Positions 1-8,066 of a DNA stretch of 64,000 bases are shown piece after piece (the stretch's first letter is position 1; every line of letters begins with the position of its first letter). Location: the NCBI RefSeq assembly GCF_001888805.2, contig NZ_CP019113.1, positions 62,001-126,000 on the forward strand, given 5' to 3'. The notes beneath the pieces were generated by a model, which saw only the letters and a program-made list of their open reading frames with translations, was not told the DNA's origin and made no database searches. The position numbers were made by a program, and so were the translations under genes. The stretch is from Enterobacter sp. SA187 (GTDB lineage Bacteria; Pseudomonadota; Gammaproteobacteria; Enterobacterales; Enterobacteriaceae).

Positions 1-332
1 CGCCTGGTTTCGGCCCGCGCTCGGCGCTGAAATTATTGCAGGATGAAGATCGTGATTACGGTTACGTCATCGAGCGCGGAAATAAATTTGTCGGCATTGT
101 CTCTGTTGATTCCCTGAAAACGGCGCTGAGCCAGAATCTGGGTATCGATGCGGCGTTACTGGAGTCCCCCGCTGCGGTGGAAGCCGAAACGCCGCTCAGC
201 GAACTGCTCTCCCTTGTCGGACAGGCGCCCTGCGCCGTACCGGTAGTGGGTGAGGAGCAACAGTATATGGGCAGCATCTCCAAAGGTGCGCTGCTCAGGG
301 CTTTAGATCGCGATGGGGTGAACAATGGCTGA
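1..332 (+). CDS. proV: ProV, glycine betaine/proline ABC transporter ATPase (3' end only)
   Basis: Only the last ~110 codons are present; the reading frame is open from base 3 and the start lies upstream of the window. The translation (PGFGPRSALKLLQDEDRD onwards) closely matches the C-terminus of E. coli ProV, the part that holds the tandem CBS domains used to sense ionic strength. The nucleotide-binding motifs are outside the window. ProV energises the ProU osmoprotectant importer at the cytoplasmic membrane. The stop overlaps the proW start by 8 bases (ATGGCTGA), as expected for tightly coupled translation. Confidence 0.96.
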   Translation, partial: PGFGPRSALKLLQDEDRDYGYVIERGNKFVGIVSVDSLKTALSQNLGIDAALLESPAAVEAETPLSELLSLVGQAPCAVPVVGEEQQYMGSISKGALLRALDRDGVNNG

Positions 333-1386
333 TCAATCTAATCCGTGGGGCAGCGAACCGGCTGCCGACAGCGCCGCACAGTCCGCAGATGCATGGGGCA
401 GCCCGTCAGGGGCGCCAGCCGATGGCGGCGGTACAGACTGGCTTTCCAGCGCGCCGCCTGCGCCGGAGCATTTCAATATTATGGATCCCTTCCATAAGTC
501 GCTGATCCCACTCGACAGCTGGGTGACGCAGGGTATCGACTGGGTGGTGGTGCATTTCCGCCCGCTGTTCCAGGGCATTCGCGTGCCGGTGGATTATATC
601 CTCAGCGCCTTCCAGCAATTGCTGCTGGGTATGCCTGCGCCGGTGGCGATTGTTATTTTCGCGCTGATCGCCTGGCAGATGTCGAGCCTCAGCATGGGCG
701 TGGCGACGCTGATTTCATTAGTTGCCATCGGCGCTATCGGCGCCTGGTCGCAGGCGATGATCACCCTGGCGCTGGTGCTGACCGCGCTGCTGTTCTGCAT
801 GATCATCGGCCTGCCGCTGGGGATCTGGCTGGCGCGCAGTCAGCGGGCGGCGAAGATCATTCGCCCGCTGCTGGACGCCATGCAGACCACACCGGCGTTC
901 GTGTATCTGGTGCCTATCGTCATGCTGTTCGGTATCGGTAACGTGCCCGGCGTGGTGGTGACCATTATCTTCGCCCTGCCGCCGATTGTGCGTCTGACAA
1001 TCCTCGGCATTAACCAGGTACCGGCGGATCTGATCGAAGCTTCGCGCTCTTTCGGCGCCAGCCCGCGGCAGATGCTGTTCAAAGTTCAGCTACCGCTGGC
1101 GATGCCCACCATTATGGCGGGCGTGAACCAGACGCTGATGCTGGCCCTTTCCATGGTGGTGATCGCCTCGATGATCGCCGTTGGCGGGTTGGGTCAGATG
1201 GTGCTGCGCGGTATCGGTCGTCTTGATATGGGCCTGGCCACCGTCGGCGGCGTCGGGATCGTCATCCTCGCCATTATTCTTGACCGTCTGACCCAGGCCG
1301 TGGGTCGCGACTCCCGCAGTCGTGGCAACCGCCGCTGGTATCAGACCGGCCCGCTGGGTCTGCTGACCCGTCCGTTCAGTAAGTGA
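325..1386 (+). CDS. proW: ProW, glycine betaine/proline ABC transporter permease
   Basis: Integral membrane subunit of the ProU osmoprotectant importer. The 353-residue product matches E. coli ProW (354). It has the long polar N-terminal extension typical of ProW (about residues 1-95, rich in Ala, Ser and Pro), then several hydrophobic segments, and near residues 238-258 the EAA loop (EASRSFGASPRQ) that contacts the ATPase. The start overlaps the end of proV; proX follows after 62 bases containing a REP palindrome. Induction by high osmolarity is known for the family and was not deduced here. Confidence 0.97.
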   Translation: MADQSNPWGSEPAADSAAQSADAWGSPSGAPADGGGTDWLSSAPPAPEHFNIMDPFHKSLIPLDSWVTQGIDWVVVHFRPLFQGIRVPVDYILSAFQQLLLGMPAPVAIVIFALIAWQMSSLSMGVATLISLVAIGAIGAWSQAMITLALVLTALLFCMIIGLPLGIWLARSQRAAKIIRPLLDAMQTTPAFVYLVPIVMLFGIGNVPGVVVTIIFALPPIVRLTILGINQVPADLIEASRSFGASPRQMLFKVQLPLAMPTIMAGVNQTLMLALSMVVIASMIAVGGLGQMVLRGIGRLDMGLATVGGVGIVILAIILDRLTQAVGRDSRSRGNRRWYQTGPLGLLTRPFSK

Positions 1387-1392
1387 TCCTGT

Positions 1393-1420
1393 TGCCCGGC
1401 GGCGCTACGCCTGCCGGGCC
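1393..1420. repeat. REP palindrome between proW and proX
   Basis: The imperfect palindrome TGCCCGGCGGCG/CGCCTGCCGGGCC has the form of an enterobacterial REP (Y/Z) unit. It occupies most of the proW-proX gap. Such elements can stabilise the upstream mRNA, so ProX could be made in a different amount from ProV and ProW; that is inference. Confidence 0.8.
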
Positions 1421-1448
1421 TGACTAATGTTTAGCTTGAGGAACAACG

Positions 1449-2444
1449 ATGCGACAGAATGTAATCATTGCCACAGCGTTTGCCAGCCTTATCTCCACCA
1501 GCGCTTTCGCCGCCGATCTGCCGGGTAAAGGCATTACCGTACAACCGATCCAGAGCACCATCTCCGAAGAAAGCTTCCAGACGCAGCTGGTCAGCCGCGC
1601 GCTGGAAAAGCTCGGCTACACCGTGAATAAGCCGAGCGAAGTGGATTACAACGTTGGCTATACCTCCATTGCCTCCGGTGATGCCACCTTTACCGCCGTT
1701 AACTGGCAGCCGCTGCATGACGATATGTATGCCGCAGCGGGCGGCGATAAGAAGTTTTACCGCGAAGGGGTGTTTGTTACCGGCGCGGCCCAGGGTTATC
1801 TGATCGACAAAAAAACCGCTGAAAAATATCACATCACCAATATTGAACAGCTGAAAGATCCGAAGATCGCGAAGCTGTTCGACAGCAATGGCGACGGTAA
1901 AGCCGACATGATGGGCTGCACGCCAGGCTGGGGCTGCGAGGCGGTGATCAACCACCAGAACGAGGCCTATAAGCTGGCGGATACCGTGACCGTGAACCAC
2001 GGTAACTACTCGGCGATGATGGCGGATACCATTGCACGCTTTAAAGAAGGTAAGCCGGTGCTCTATTACACCTGGACGCCGTACTGGGTGAGCGACGTGC
2101 TGAAACCGGGTAAAGACGTGGTGTGGTTGCAGGTGCCGTTCTCCTCCCTGCCGGGCGAGCAGAAAAATATTGATACTAAACTGCCGAACGGCATGAACTA
2201 CGGCTTCCCGGTTAACACGATGCACATTGTGGCGAACAAAGCCTGGGCGGAAAAAAACCCGGCGGCGGCGAAGCTGTTCTCGGTGATGAAACTGCCGCTG
2301 GCTGACATTAACGCGCAGAACGCGATGATGCATGCCGGTAAAGCCTCAGAAGCCGATATTAACGGTCATGTCGATGGCTGGATCAAAGCCCACCAGCAGC
2401 AGTTTGACGGCTGGGTGAAAGAAGCGCTGGCAGCGCAGAAGTAA
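1449..2444 (+). CDS. proX: ProX, periplasmic glycine betaine-binding protein
   Basis: Solute-binding protein of ProU, 331 residues (E. coli 330). It starts with a Sec signal peptide, MRQNVIIATAFASLISTSAFA, cleaved most likely after the AFA at residue 21. The mature part carries the Trp-rich ligand pocket segments of the family (VNWQPLHDD, GCTPGWGCE, YYTWTPYWV). A GAGGAACAACG stretch just upstream supplies the ribosome-binding site. Last gene of proVWX; a GC-rich hairpin follows the stop. Confidence 0.97.
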   Translation: MRQNVIIATAFASLISTSAFAADLPGKGITVQPIQSTISEESFQTQLVSRALEKLGYTVNKPSEVDYNVGYTSIASGDATFTAVNWQPLHDDMYAAAGGDKKFYREGVFVTGAAQGYLIDKKTAEKYHITNIEQLKDPKIAKLFDSNGDGKADMMGCTPGWGCEAVINHQNEAYKLADTVTVNHGNYSAMMADTIARFKEGKPVLYYTWTPYWVSDVLKPGKDVVWLQVPFSSLPGEQKNIDTKLPNGMNYGFPVNTMHIVANKAWAEKNPAAAKLFSVMKLPLADINAQNAMMHAGKASEADINGHVDGWIKAHQQQFDGWVKEALAAQK

Positions 2445-2454
2445 TATTCAGGTA

Positions 2455-2477
2455 CCCCTCTCCTGCTGTGAGAGGGG
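2455..2477 (+). terminator. Hairpin downstream of proX
   Basis: Perfect 8-bp stem CCCCTCTC/GAGAGGGG with a 7-base loop lies 10 bases after the proX stop, followed by CATCTTT. The T-run is short, so termination strength is uncertain, but the position suits the end of proVWX. Confidence 0.65.
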
Positions 2478-2583
2478 CATCTTTAACCGCACGTTCGGAC
2501 ACGTAACAATTCCCCAACAATCCCCCAATTCGTTATCATTGAATTCTGGCAAGAAAACCACTCAACTAACGACTTCAATAATA

Positions 2584-3774
2584 ATGAAAAATTCCACCCA
2601 CACCCTCAGCCCGGCTCTGATCGTGCTGATGTCCGTCGCGACCGGTCTCGCCGTCGCCAGCAACTACTATGCGCAACCGCTGCTTGATACCATCGCCCGC
2701 GCCTTTTCCCTCACCCCCAACCAGGCCGGATTTATCGTCACCGCCGCGCAGCTCGGCTATGCGGTCGGCCTGATGTTTCTGGTGCCGCTCGGCGATATGT
2801 TTGAACGCCGGACGCTGATTGTGCTGATGACGCTGCTCTCCACCTGCGGCCTGCTGATCACCGCCACCAGCCATTCGGCGTGGATGATGATCTTCGGCAC
2901 AGCGCTGACCGGGCTGTTCTCGGTGGTGGCGCAGATCCTGGTGCCGCTGGCCGCCACCCTCGCCTCGCCGGAAAAGCGCGGCAAAGTGGTCGGCACTATC
3001 ATGAGCGGGTTGCTGCTGGGCATTCTGCTGGCGCGTACCGTTTCCGGCCTGCTGGCGGGAGTTGGCGGCTGGCGCACCGTCTACTGGGCGGCGAGCGCGT
3101 TAATGCTGGTCATGGCGCTGGCGCTGTGGCGCGGGCTGCCGAAAGTGAAGCAGGATAATCATCTCAACTACTTTCAGCTTCTCGGCTCGATATTTTCTCT
3201 GTTCACCCGCGATTCGCTGCTGCGTACCCGCGCGGTGCTCGGCTGTCTGACCTTCGCCAATTTCAGCATTCTCTGGACCTCAATGGCGTTTCTGCTGGCC
3301 GCGCCGCCGTTTAATTACTCCGAAGGCGTGATCGGTTTGTTTGGCCTGGCCGGGGCGGCGGGCGCGCTGGGCGCGCGGCCTGCCGGCGGCATGGCGGATA
3401 AAGGCAAGGCGCATATCACCACCACCACCGGTTTACTGTTGCTGCTGCTCTCCTGGGTGGCGATCTGGTTTGGTCATACTTCTGCCATTGCGTTGATCAT
3501 CGGTATCCTGGTGCTGGATCTGACCGTGCAGGGCGTGCATATCACCAACCAGACAGTGATCTATCTGGTGAAGCCGGACGCGCGTAACCGTCTGACGGCG
3601 GGCTATATGACCAGCTACTTTATCGGCGGCGCGGCAGGCTCGCTGATTTCTGCATCAGCCTGGCAGCATGCGGGCTGGGCGGGCGTCTGTGTGGCAGGCA
3701 GCGTGATGGCGCTGTTGAATCTGCTGGTCTGGTGGCTCGGCTACCATCGCCAGGATCGGCTTCAGCCCGGCTGA
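2584..3774 (+). CDS. ygaY: YgaY-like MFS exporter
   Basis: A 396-residue major facilitator with 12 predicted membrane segments. The loop-2 motif appears as GDMFERRTL near residue 70, and ASNYYAQPLL follows in TM1, as in the YgaY/YdhP-type drug efflux group. I chose the ATG giving MKNSTHTLSP because the in-frame TTG 45 bases upstream adds a polar tail atypical of the family. The Shine-Dalgarno sequence is weak. In E. coli K-12 the gene at this position is broken; here it is uninterrupted. The substrate is unknown. Confidence 0.85.
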   Translation: MKNSTHTLSPALIVLMSVATGLAVASNYYAQPLLDTIARAFSLTPNQAGFIVTAAQLGYAVGLMFLVPLGDMFERRTLIVLMTLLSTCGLLITATSHSAWMMIFGTALTGLFSVVAQILVPLAATLASPEKRGKVVGTIMSGLLLGILLARTVSGLLAGVGGWRTVYWAASALMLVMALALWRGLPKVKQDNHLNYFQLLGSIFSLFTRDSLLRTRAVLGCLTFANFSILWTSMAFLLAAPPFNYSEGVIGLFGLAGAAGALGARPAGGMADKGKAHITTTTGLLLLLLSWVAIWFGHTSAIALIIGILVLDLTVQGVHITNQTVIYLVKPDARNRLTAGYMTSYFIGGAAGSLISASAWQHAGWAGVCVAGSVMALLNLLVWWLGYHRQDRLQPG

Positions 3775-3813
3775 AACTATTCTTAAAACTAATCACTCAA
3801 GGAAAATAATACA

Positions 3814-3842
3814 TTTACATTATTTGTCACCGCCGTTACTAT
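3814..3842 (+). promoter_or_regulatory. Likely sigma-70 promoter of emrRAB
   Basis: TTTACA, a 17-base spacer, then TACTAT, ending 30 bases before the emrR start. It is the best -35/-10 pair in the ygaY-emrR gap. In E. coli EmrR represses its own operon by binding next to this promoter; an operator could not be delimited by eye. Confidence 0.6.
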
Positions 3843-3872
3843 ATCGGCTGTAATTAATGAGGTCATATTGAG

Positions 3873-4403
3873 ATGGAAAGTTCGTTCACGCCCATTGAGC
3901 AAATGCTGAAGTTCCGTGCCAGTCGTTATGAAGATTTTCCGTTTCAGGAAATTCTGCTGACGCGTTTGTGTATGCATATGCAGGGCAAACTGCTGGATAA
4001 CCGCAACAAAATGCTGAAAGCGCAGGGGATCAACGAAACGTTGTTCATGGCGTTAATTACCCTTGAGTCGCAGGAAAATCATAGCATTCAGCCTTCCGAG
4101 CTGAGCTGTGCGCTGGGTTCGTCGCGCACCAATGCCACCCGTATTGCCGATGAACTGGAAAAACGCGGCTGGATCGAACGCCGTGAGAGCGACAACGACC
4201 GTCGTTGTCTGCATCTGCAATTGACCGAAAAAGGTCACGAATTTTTGCGTCAGGTTTTACCCCCGCAGCATAACTGTCTGCACCTGCTCTGGTCTTCTCT
4301 GAGCCCCGCCGAGAAAGAACAGCTTGAGCAAATCACCCGTAAGCTACTGAACCGCCTCGACCAGATGGACGAAGAAGACGTCATTCTTGAGGCGCTGCGC
4401 TAA
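3873..4403 (+). CDS. emrR: EmrR/MprA, MarR-family repressor of emrRAB
   Basis: A 176-residue MarR-family regulator, the same length as E. coli MprA and nearly identical to it. The winged helix-turn-helix lies around residues 75-120 (ELSCALGSSRTNATRIADELEKRG, then the wing ERRESDNDRRC). It represses emrRAB and is released by uncouplers such as CCCP, salicylate and nalidixic acid. The gene is followed by a hairpin with a U-run before emrA, which may lower read-through. Confidence 0.97.
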   Translation: MESSFTPIEQMLKFRASRYEDFPFQEILLTRLCMHMQGKLLDNRNKMLKAQGINETLFMALITLESQENHSIQPSELSCALGSSRTNATRIADELEKRGWIERRESDNDRRCLHLQLTEKGHEFLRQVLPPQHNCLHLLWSSLSPAEKEQLEQITRKLLNRLDQMDEEDVILEALR

Positions 4404-4449
4404 CGCGACGATTAGCTCTGACATCCTGATTAAATAAGAAATCCGCCAG

Positions 4450-4475
4450 GCCAGCATTTTTAATGCTGGCTTTTT
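4450..4475 (+). terminator. Terminator-like hairpin between emrR and emrA
   Basis: Stem GCCAGCAT/ATGCTGGC with a short loop, followed at once by TTTTT, has the form of an intrinsic terminator. It lies between the regulator gene and the pump genes, 51 bases upstream of the emrA ATG, so it would set the emrR to emrAB transcript ratio. Confidence 0.7.
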
Positions 4476-4526
4476 GGTGAACAGGTCGGCGTTGCCGAAT
4501 ATATAAAAAGATCGTGGAGAACACAC

Positions 4527-5699
4527 ATGAGCGCAAATGCGGAGACTCAAACCCCGCAGCAACCGGTCAGGAAGAAAGGCAAACGTAAAGGTGCCCTGCT
4601 TCTTCTGACCTTGCTCTTTATTATTATTGCTGTGGCATACGGGATTTACTGGTTCATGGTACTGCGTCACGTCGAAGAAACCGACGATGCGTATGTGGCT
4701 GGCAACCAGGTGCAGATTATGGCGCAGGTGTCGGGGAGCGTGACGAAAGTCTGGCATGACAACACCGATTATGTGAAACAGGGCGACGTGCTGGTCACCC
4801 TTGATCCGACGGATGCCCAGCAGGCATTTGAAAAAGCGCAGACGCAGCTGGCTTCCAGCGTGCGTCAGACCCGCCAGCTGATGATCAACAGCCGTCAGTA
4901 TCAGGCTAACATCGAAGTGAAAAAAACCGCCCTCGCCCAGGCGCAGAGCGATTTGAATCGTCGTGTACCGCTGGGCAGCGCCAACCTGATTGGCCGTGAA
5001 GAGCTGCAACACTCCCGTGATGCGGTCGCCAGCGCGCAGGCGCAGCTTGATGTGGCGGTGCAGCAATATAACGCCAACCAGGCGATGATCCTCGGCACCC
5101 GCCTTGAAGATCAGCCGGCGGTGCAACAGGCCGCCACTGAAGTGCGTAACGCCTGGCTTGCGCTGCAACGTACCAAAATCGTCAGCCCGATTTCCGGCTA
5201 TGTTTCCCGCCGTGCCGTGCAGCCTGGCGCGCAAATCAGCCCGACCACCGCGCTGATGGCTGTGGTACCGGCAACCGGTCTGTGGGTGGACGCGAACTTT
5301 AAAGAGACGCAGCTGGCGCATATGCGTATTGGCCAGACGGCGACGGTGATCAGCGATTTCTACGGCGATGAGGTGAAGTACACCGGTAAAGTGGTCGGTC
5401 TGGATATGGGCACCGGCAGCGCCTTCTCGCTGCTGCCCGCGCAAAACGCCACCGGCAACTGGATCAAAGTGGTTCAGCGTCTGCCGGTACGTATTGAGCT
5501 GGATGCGAAACAGCTCGCCGATCACCCGCTGCGCATTGGTCTTTCTTCGCTGGTGACGGTGGATACCACCAACCGCGACGGCCAGGTGCTGGCAAGCCAG
5601 GCGCGCAGTACGCCAGCGTATGAAAGTAATGCGCGGGAAATCAGCCTGGAGCCGGTGAATACCCTGATCAATAACATCGTTCAGGCCAACGCGGGTTAA
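4527..5699 (+). CDS. emrA: EmrA, membrane fusion protein of the EmrAB-TolC efflux pump
   Basis: 390 residues, as in E. coli. A short basic cytoplasmic N-terminus, one membrane anchor at about residues 27-48, then a HlyD-type periplasmic domain: lipoyl half-motifs (QVSGSVTKVW and IVSPISGYVSRR), a long coiled coil between them and a beta-barrel region. EmrA links EmrB in the inner membrane to TolC and helps expel hydrophobic uncouplers and nalidixic acid. GTGGAGA upstream gives a good ribosome-binding site; emrB follows after 16 bases. Confidence 0.97.
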   Translation: MSANAETQTPQQPVRKKGKRKGALLLLTLLFIIIAVAYGIYWFMVLRHVEETDDAYVAGNQVQIMAQVSGSVTKVWHDNTDYVKQGDVLVTLDPTDAQQAFEKAQTQLASSVRQTRQLMINSRQYQANIEVKKTALAQAQSDLNRRVPLGSANLIGREELQHSRDAVASAQAQLDVAVQQYNANQAMILGTRLEDQPAVQQAATEVRNAWLALQRTKIVSPISGYVSRRAVQPGAQISPTTALMAVVPATGLWVDANFKETQLAHMRIGQTATVISDFYGDEVKYTGKVVGLDMGTGSAFSLLPAQNATGNWIKVVQRLPVRIELDAKQLADHPLRIGLSSLVTVDTTNRDGQVLASQARSTPAYESNAREISLEPVNTLINNIVQANAG

Positions 5700-5715
5700 T
5701 CCTGAGGTGAGTGCT

Positions 5716-7251
5716 ATGCAGCAGCGTAAACCGCTGGAGGGCGCGCAGCTGGTCATCATGACCATTGCGCTGTCCCTTGCGACCTTCATGCAGGTGCTGG
5801 ACTCCACCATTGCGAACGTGGCGATCCCGACCATCGCCGGTAACCTGGGCGCGTCACTGAGCCAGGGCACCTGGGTCATCACCTCGTTTGGCGTGGCGAA
5901 TGCCATCTCCATCCCGATCACCGGCTGGCTGGCGAAACGCGTCGGCGAGGTGCGACTCTTTTTATGGTCCACCGTCGCCTTTGCCATCGCCTCCTGGGCG
6001 TGCGGGGTGTCGAGCAGCCTGAACATGCTGATTTTCTTCCGCGTGATCCAGGGTATTGTCGCAGGTCCCCTTATCCCGCTGTCGCAGAGTCTGTTACTGA
6101 GCAACTACCCGCCCGCCAAACGTTCGGTGGCGCTGGCGCTCTGGTCGATGACGGTGATTGTCGCACCGATTTGCGGGCCGATCCTCGGCGGCTATATCAG
6201 CGATAACTATCACTGGGGCTGGATCTTCTTCATCAACGTGCCTATTGGTCTGGTGGTGGTGCTGATGGCGGCGCAGGCGCTGCGCGGACGCGAAACCCGT
6301 ACCGAGCAGCGGCGCATTGACGGCGTCGGGCTGGCATTGCTGATCGTCGGCATCGGCAGTTTGCAGGTGATGCTCGATCAGGGTAAAGAGCTGGACTGGT
6401 TCAACTCCACCGAAATTATCGTGCTGACGGTGGTTGCGGTGGTCTCCCTCTCCTTCCTGATTGTCTGGGAGCTGACGGATGACCATCCGATTGTCGATCT
6501 TTCGCTGTTCAAGTCGCGCAACTTTACCATCGGCTGTTTGTGTATCAGCCTTGCCTATATGCTCTACTTCGGCGCTATTGTGTTGCTGCCGCAGCTGTTG
6601 CAGGAGGTATACGGCTACACGGCAACCTGGGCGGGGCTGGCGTCCGCGCCGGTCGGCATTATCCCGGTGATCCTGTCGCCGATTATCGGCCGCTTTGCTC
6701 ATAAGCTGGATATGCGTCGTCTGGTGACCTTCAGCTTCATTATGTATGCGGTGTGCTTCTACTGGCGCGCCTATACCTTTGAGCCGGGCATGGACTTTGG
6801 CGCGTCCGCGTGGCCGCAGTTTATTCAGGGCTTCGCCGTCGCCTGCTTCTTTATGCCGCTGACGACCATTACGCTCTCCGGTCTGCCGCCTGAACGACTG
6901 GCGGCGGCGTCGAGTCTGTCGAACTTTACGCGCACGCTGGCAGGCTCGATTGGTACGTCGATTACCACGACGCTATGGACCAGCCGTGAGTCGATGCATC
7001 ATGCGCAGCTGACCGAGTCGGTGAATCCTTATAACGCGAATACTGAGCAAATCTACGGGCAGCTTGAGGGAATGGGCATGTCGCAGCAGCAGGCGTCCGG
7101 GTGGATCGCCCAGCAGATCACCAATCAGGGGCTGATCATTTCGGCCAATGAGATTTTCTGGATCTCCGCCGGGATCTTCCTTCTGCTGCTGGGGCTGGTG
7201 TGGTTCGCCAGACCGCCGTTCGGCGCGGGTGGTGGTGGCGGCGCGCATTGA
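5716..7251 (+). CDS. emrB: EmrB, MFS (DHA2) multidrug exporter
   Basis: 511 residues with 14 predicted membrane segments, matching E. coli EmrB almost throughout. The DHA2 signatures are present: LDSTIANVAIP in TM1, WLAKRVGEVRLF in the loop 2-3 region, and GPILGGYI (motif C). The ATG giving MQQRKPLEG is preferred over the GTG nine bases upstream because it matches the E. coli N-terminus and sits behind CTGAGGTGAG. Works with EmrA and TolC. A Gly-rich tail ends the protein, as in E. coli. Confidence 0.97.
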   Translation: MQQRKPLEGAQLVIMTIALSLATFMQVLDSTIANVAIPTIAGNLGASLSQGTWVITSFGVANAISIPITGWLAKRVGEVRLFLWSTVAFAIASWACGVSSSLNMLIFFRVIQGIVAGPLIPLSQSLLLSNYPPAKRSVALALWSMTVIVAPICGPILGGYISDNYHWGWIFFINVPIGLVVVLMAAQALRGRETRTEQRRIDGVGLALLIVGIGSLQVMLDQGKELDWFNSTEIIVLTVVAVVSLSFLIVWELTDDHPIVDLSLFKSRNFTIGCLCISLAYMLYFGAIVLLPQLLQEVYGYTATWAGLASAPVGIIPVILSPIIGRFAHKLDMRRLVTFSFIMYAVCFYWRAYTFEPGMDFGASAWPQFIQGFAVACFFMPLTTITLSGLPPERLAAASSLSNFTRTLAGSIGTSITTTLWTSRESMHHAQLTESVNPYNANTEQIYGQLEGMGMSQQQASGWIAQQITNQGLIISANEIFWISAGIFLLLLGLVWFARPPFGAGGGGGAH

Positions 7252-7263
7252 TATTGTGTCGTT

Positions 7264-7338
7264 TTGCCCGGCGGCGCGTTGCTTGCCGGGCCTACGCTTT
7301 GTAGGTGTAGGCCGGGTAAGCGAAGCGCCACCCGGCAA
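7264..7338. repeat. BIME: two inverted REP units after emrB
   Basis: Two REP palindromes in opposite orientation (TTGCCCGGCGGCG...GCCGGGCCTAC and GTAGGCCGGG...CCACCCGGCAA), separated by about 11 bases. It lies between the convergent emrB and luxS genes. Confidence 0.85.
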
Positions 7339-7349
7339 AACCGGCAAAT

Positions 7350-7381
7350 AAAAAAGCCAGTTCACTGAACTGGCTTTTTTT
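7350..7381. terminator. Bidirectional terminator between emrB and luxS
   Basis: GCCAGTTC-ACT-GAACTGGC flanked by A6 on the left and T6 on the right. The symmetrical design allows termination of emrB on one strand and luxS on the other. Confidence 0.92.
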
Positions 7382-7399
7382 ATACCTCACTGACCGAAA

Positions 7400-7915
7400 C
7401 TAGATGTGCAGTTCCTGCAGTTTTTCTTTCGGCAGCGCCAGTTCGTCGTTGCTGTTCACACGCACGTCGCGATCCAGAATATGACGCGCGATCTCCTGCG
7501 CTTCGTCCAGCGAGTGCATCTGATAGGTGCCACACTGGTAGACGTTCAGTTCCGGGATCTGGTTCTGCTCTTTCACCTTCAGCACGTCCGCCATCGCCGC
7601 TTTCCAGGCATCCGCCACACGCTGCTCGTCCGGCGTACCGATCAGGCTCATATAGAAACCGGTGCGGCAGCCCATCGGGGAAATGTCGATGATCTCAACG
7701 CCGTTGCCGTTCAGATGATCGCGCATGAAACCGGCGAACAGGTGCTCGAGCGTATGAATGCCCTTTTCCGGCATCACTTCCTGGTTCGGAATGCAGAAAC
7801 GCAGATCGAAAACGGTAATGGTGTCGCCATGCGGCGTGTTCATGGTCTTGGCAACGCGCACAGCAGGCGCTTCCATACGGGTATGATCGACTGTGAAGCT
7901 ATCCAACAATGGCAT
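7400..7915 (-). CDS. luxS: LuxS, S-ribosylhomocysteine lyase
   Basis: 171 residues, the E. coli length. Splits S-ribosylhomocysteine into homocysteine and DPD, the precursor of autoinducer-2, in the cytosol. The metal ligands His54, His58 (HTLEH) and Cys128 (QCGT) and the catalytic Glu57 and Cys83 are visible. GGAGGTGAC just upstream is a strong ribosome-binding site. MicA is transcribed on the opposite strand from the region upstream of luxS, as in E. coli. Confidence 0.98.
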   Translation of the reverse strand: MPLLDSFTVDHTRMEAPAVRVAKTMNTPHGDTITVFDLRFCIPNQEVMPEKGIHTLEHLFAGFMRDHLNGNGVEIIDISPMGCRTGFYMSLIGTPDEQRVADAWKAAMADVLKVKEQNQIPELNVYQCGTYQMHSLDEAQEIARHILDRDVRVNSNDELALPKEKLQELHI

Positions 7916-7952
7916 CTTGTCACCTCCGGAGTGATTTTTTTAAAAATAAACT

Positions 7953-7979
7953 GAACTCTTCGAACAACCGCGAGTCTGA
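7953..7979 (+). promoter_or_regulatory. SigmaE-type promoter of micA
   Basis: GAACTC followed after about 16 bases by TCTGA, with the MicA 5' end 7 bases further on. This is the sigmaE (RpoE) promoter pattern that drives micA in E. coli in response to envelope stress. Confidence 0.75.
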
Positions 7980-7985
7980 ATATAT

Positions 7986-8058
7986 GAAAGACGCGCATTT
8001 GTTATCATCATCCCTGTTTTCAGAGATGAATATTTGGCCACAGAAATGTGGCCTTTTT
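7986..8058 (+). ncRNA. micA: MicA small RNA
   Basis: The sequence from GAAAGACGCGCATTTGTTAT onward matches E. coli MicA almost base for base, including the seed that pairs with ompA mRNA, and is in the same place, between luxS and gshA on the opposite strand. It ends in the stem GGCCACagaaaTGTGGCC and a U-run, the Hfq-binding terminator. MicA is an Hfq-dependent repressor of ompA and other outer-membrane protein mRNAs. Confidence 0.95.
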
Positions 8059-8066
8059 CTTTTCTG

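Noticed and set aside
4344..6104. 586-codon open frame opposite emrA and the emrB start
   Set aside because: Crosses gene ends, terminator and start sites of real genes, and shows only mirror codon composition.
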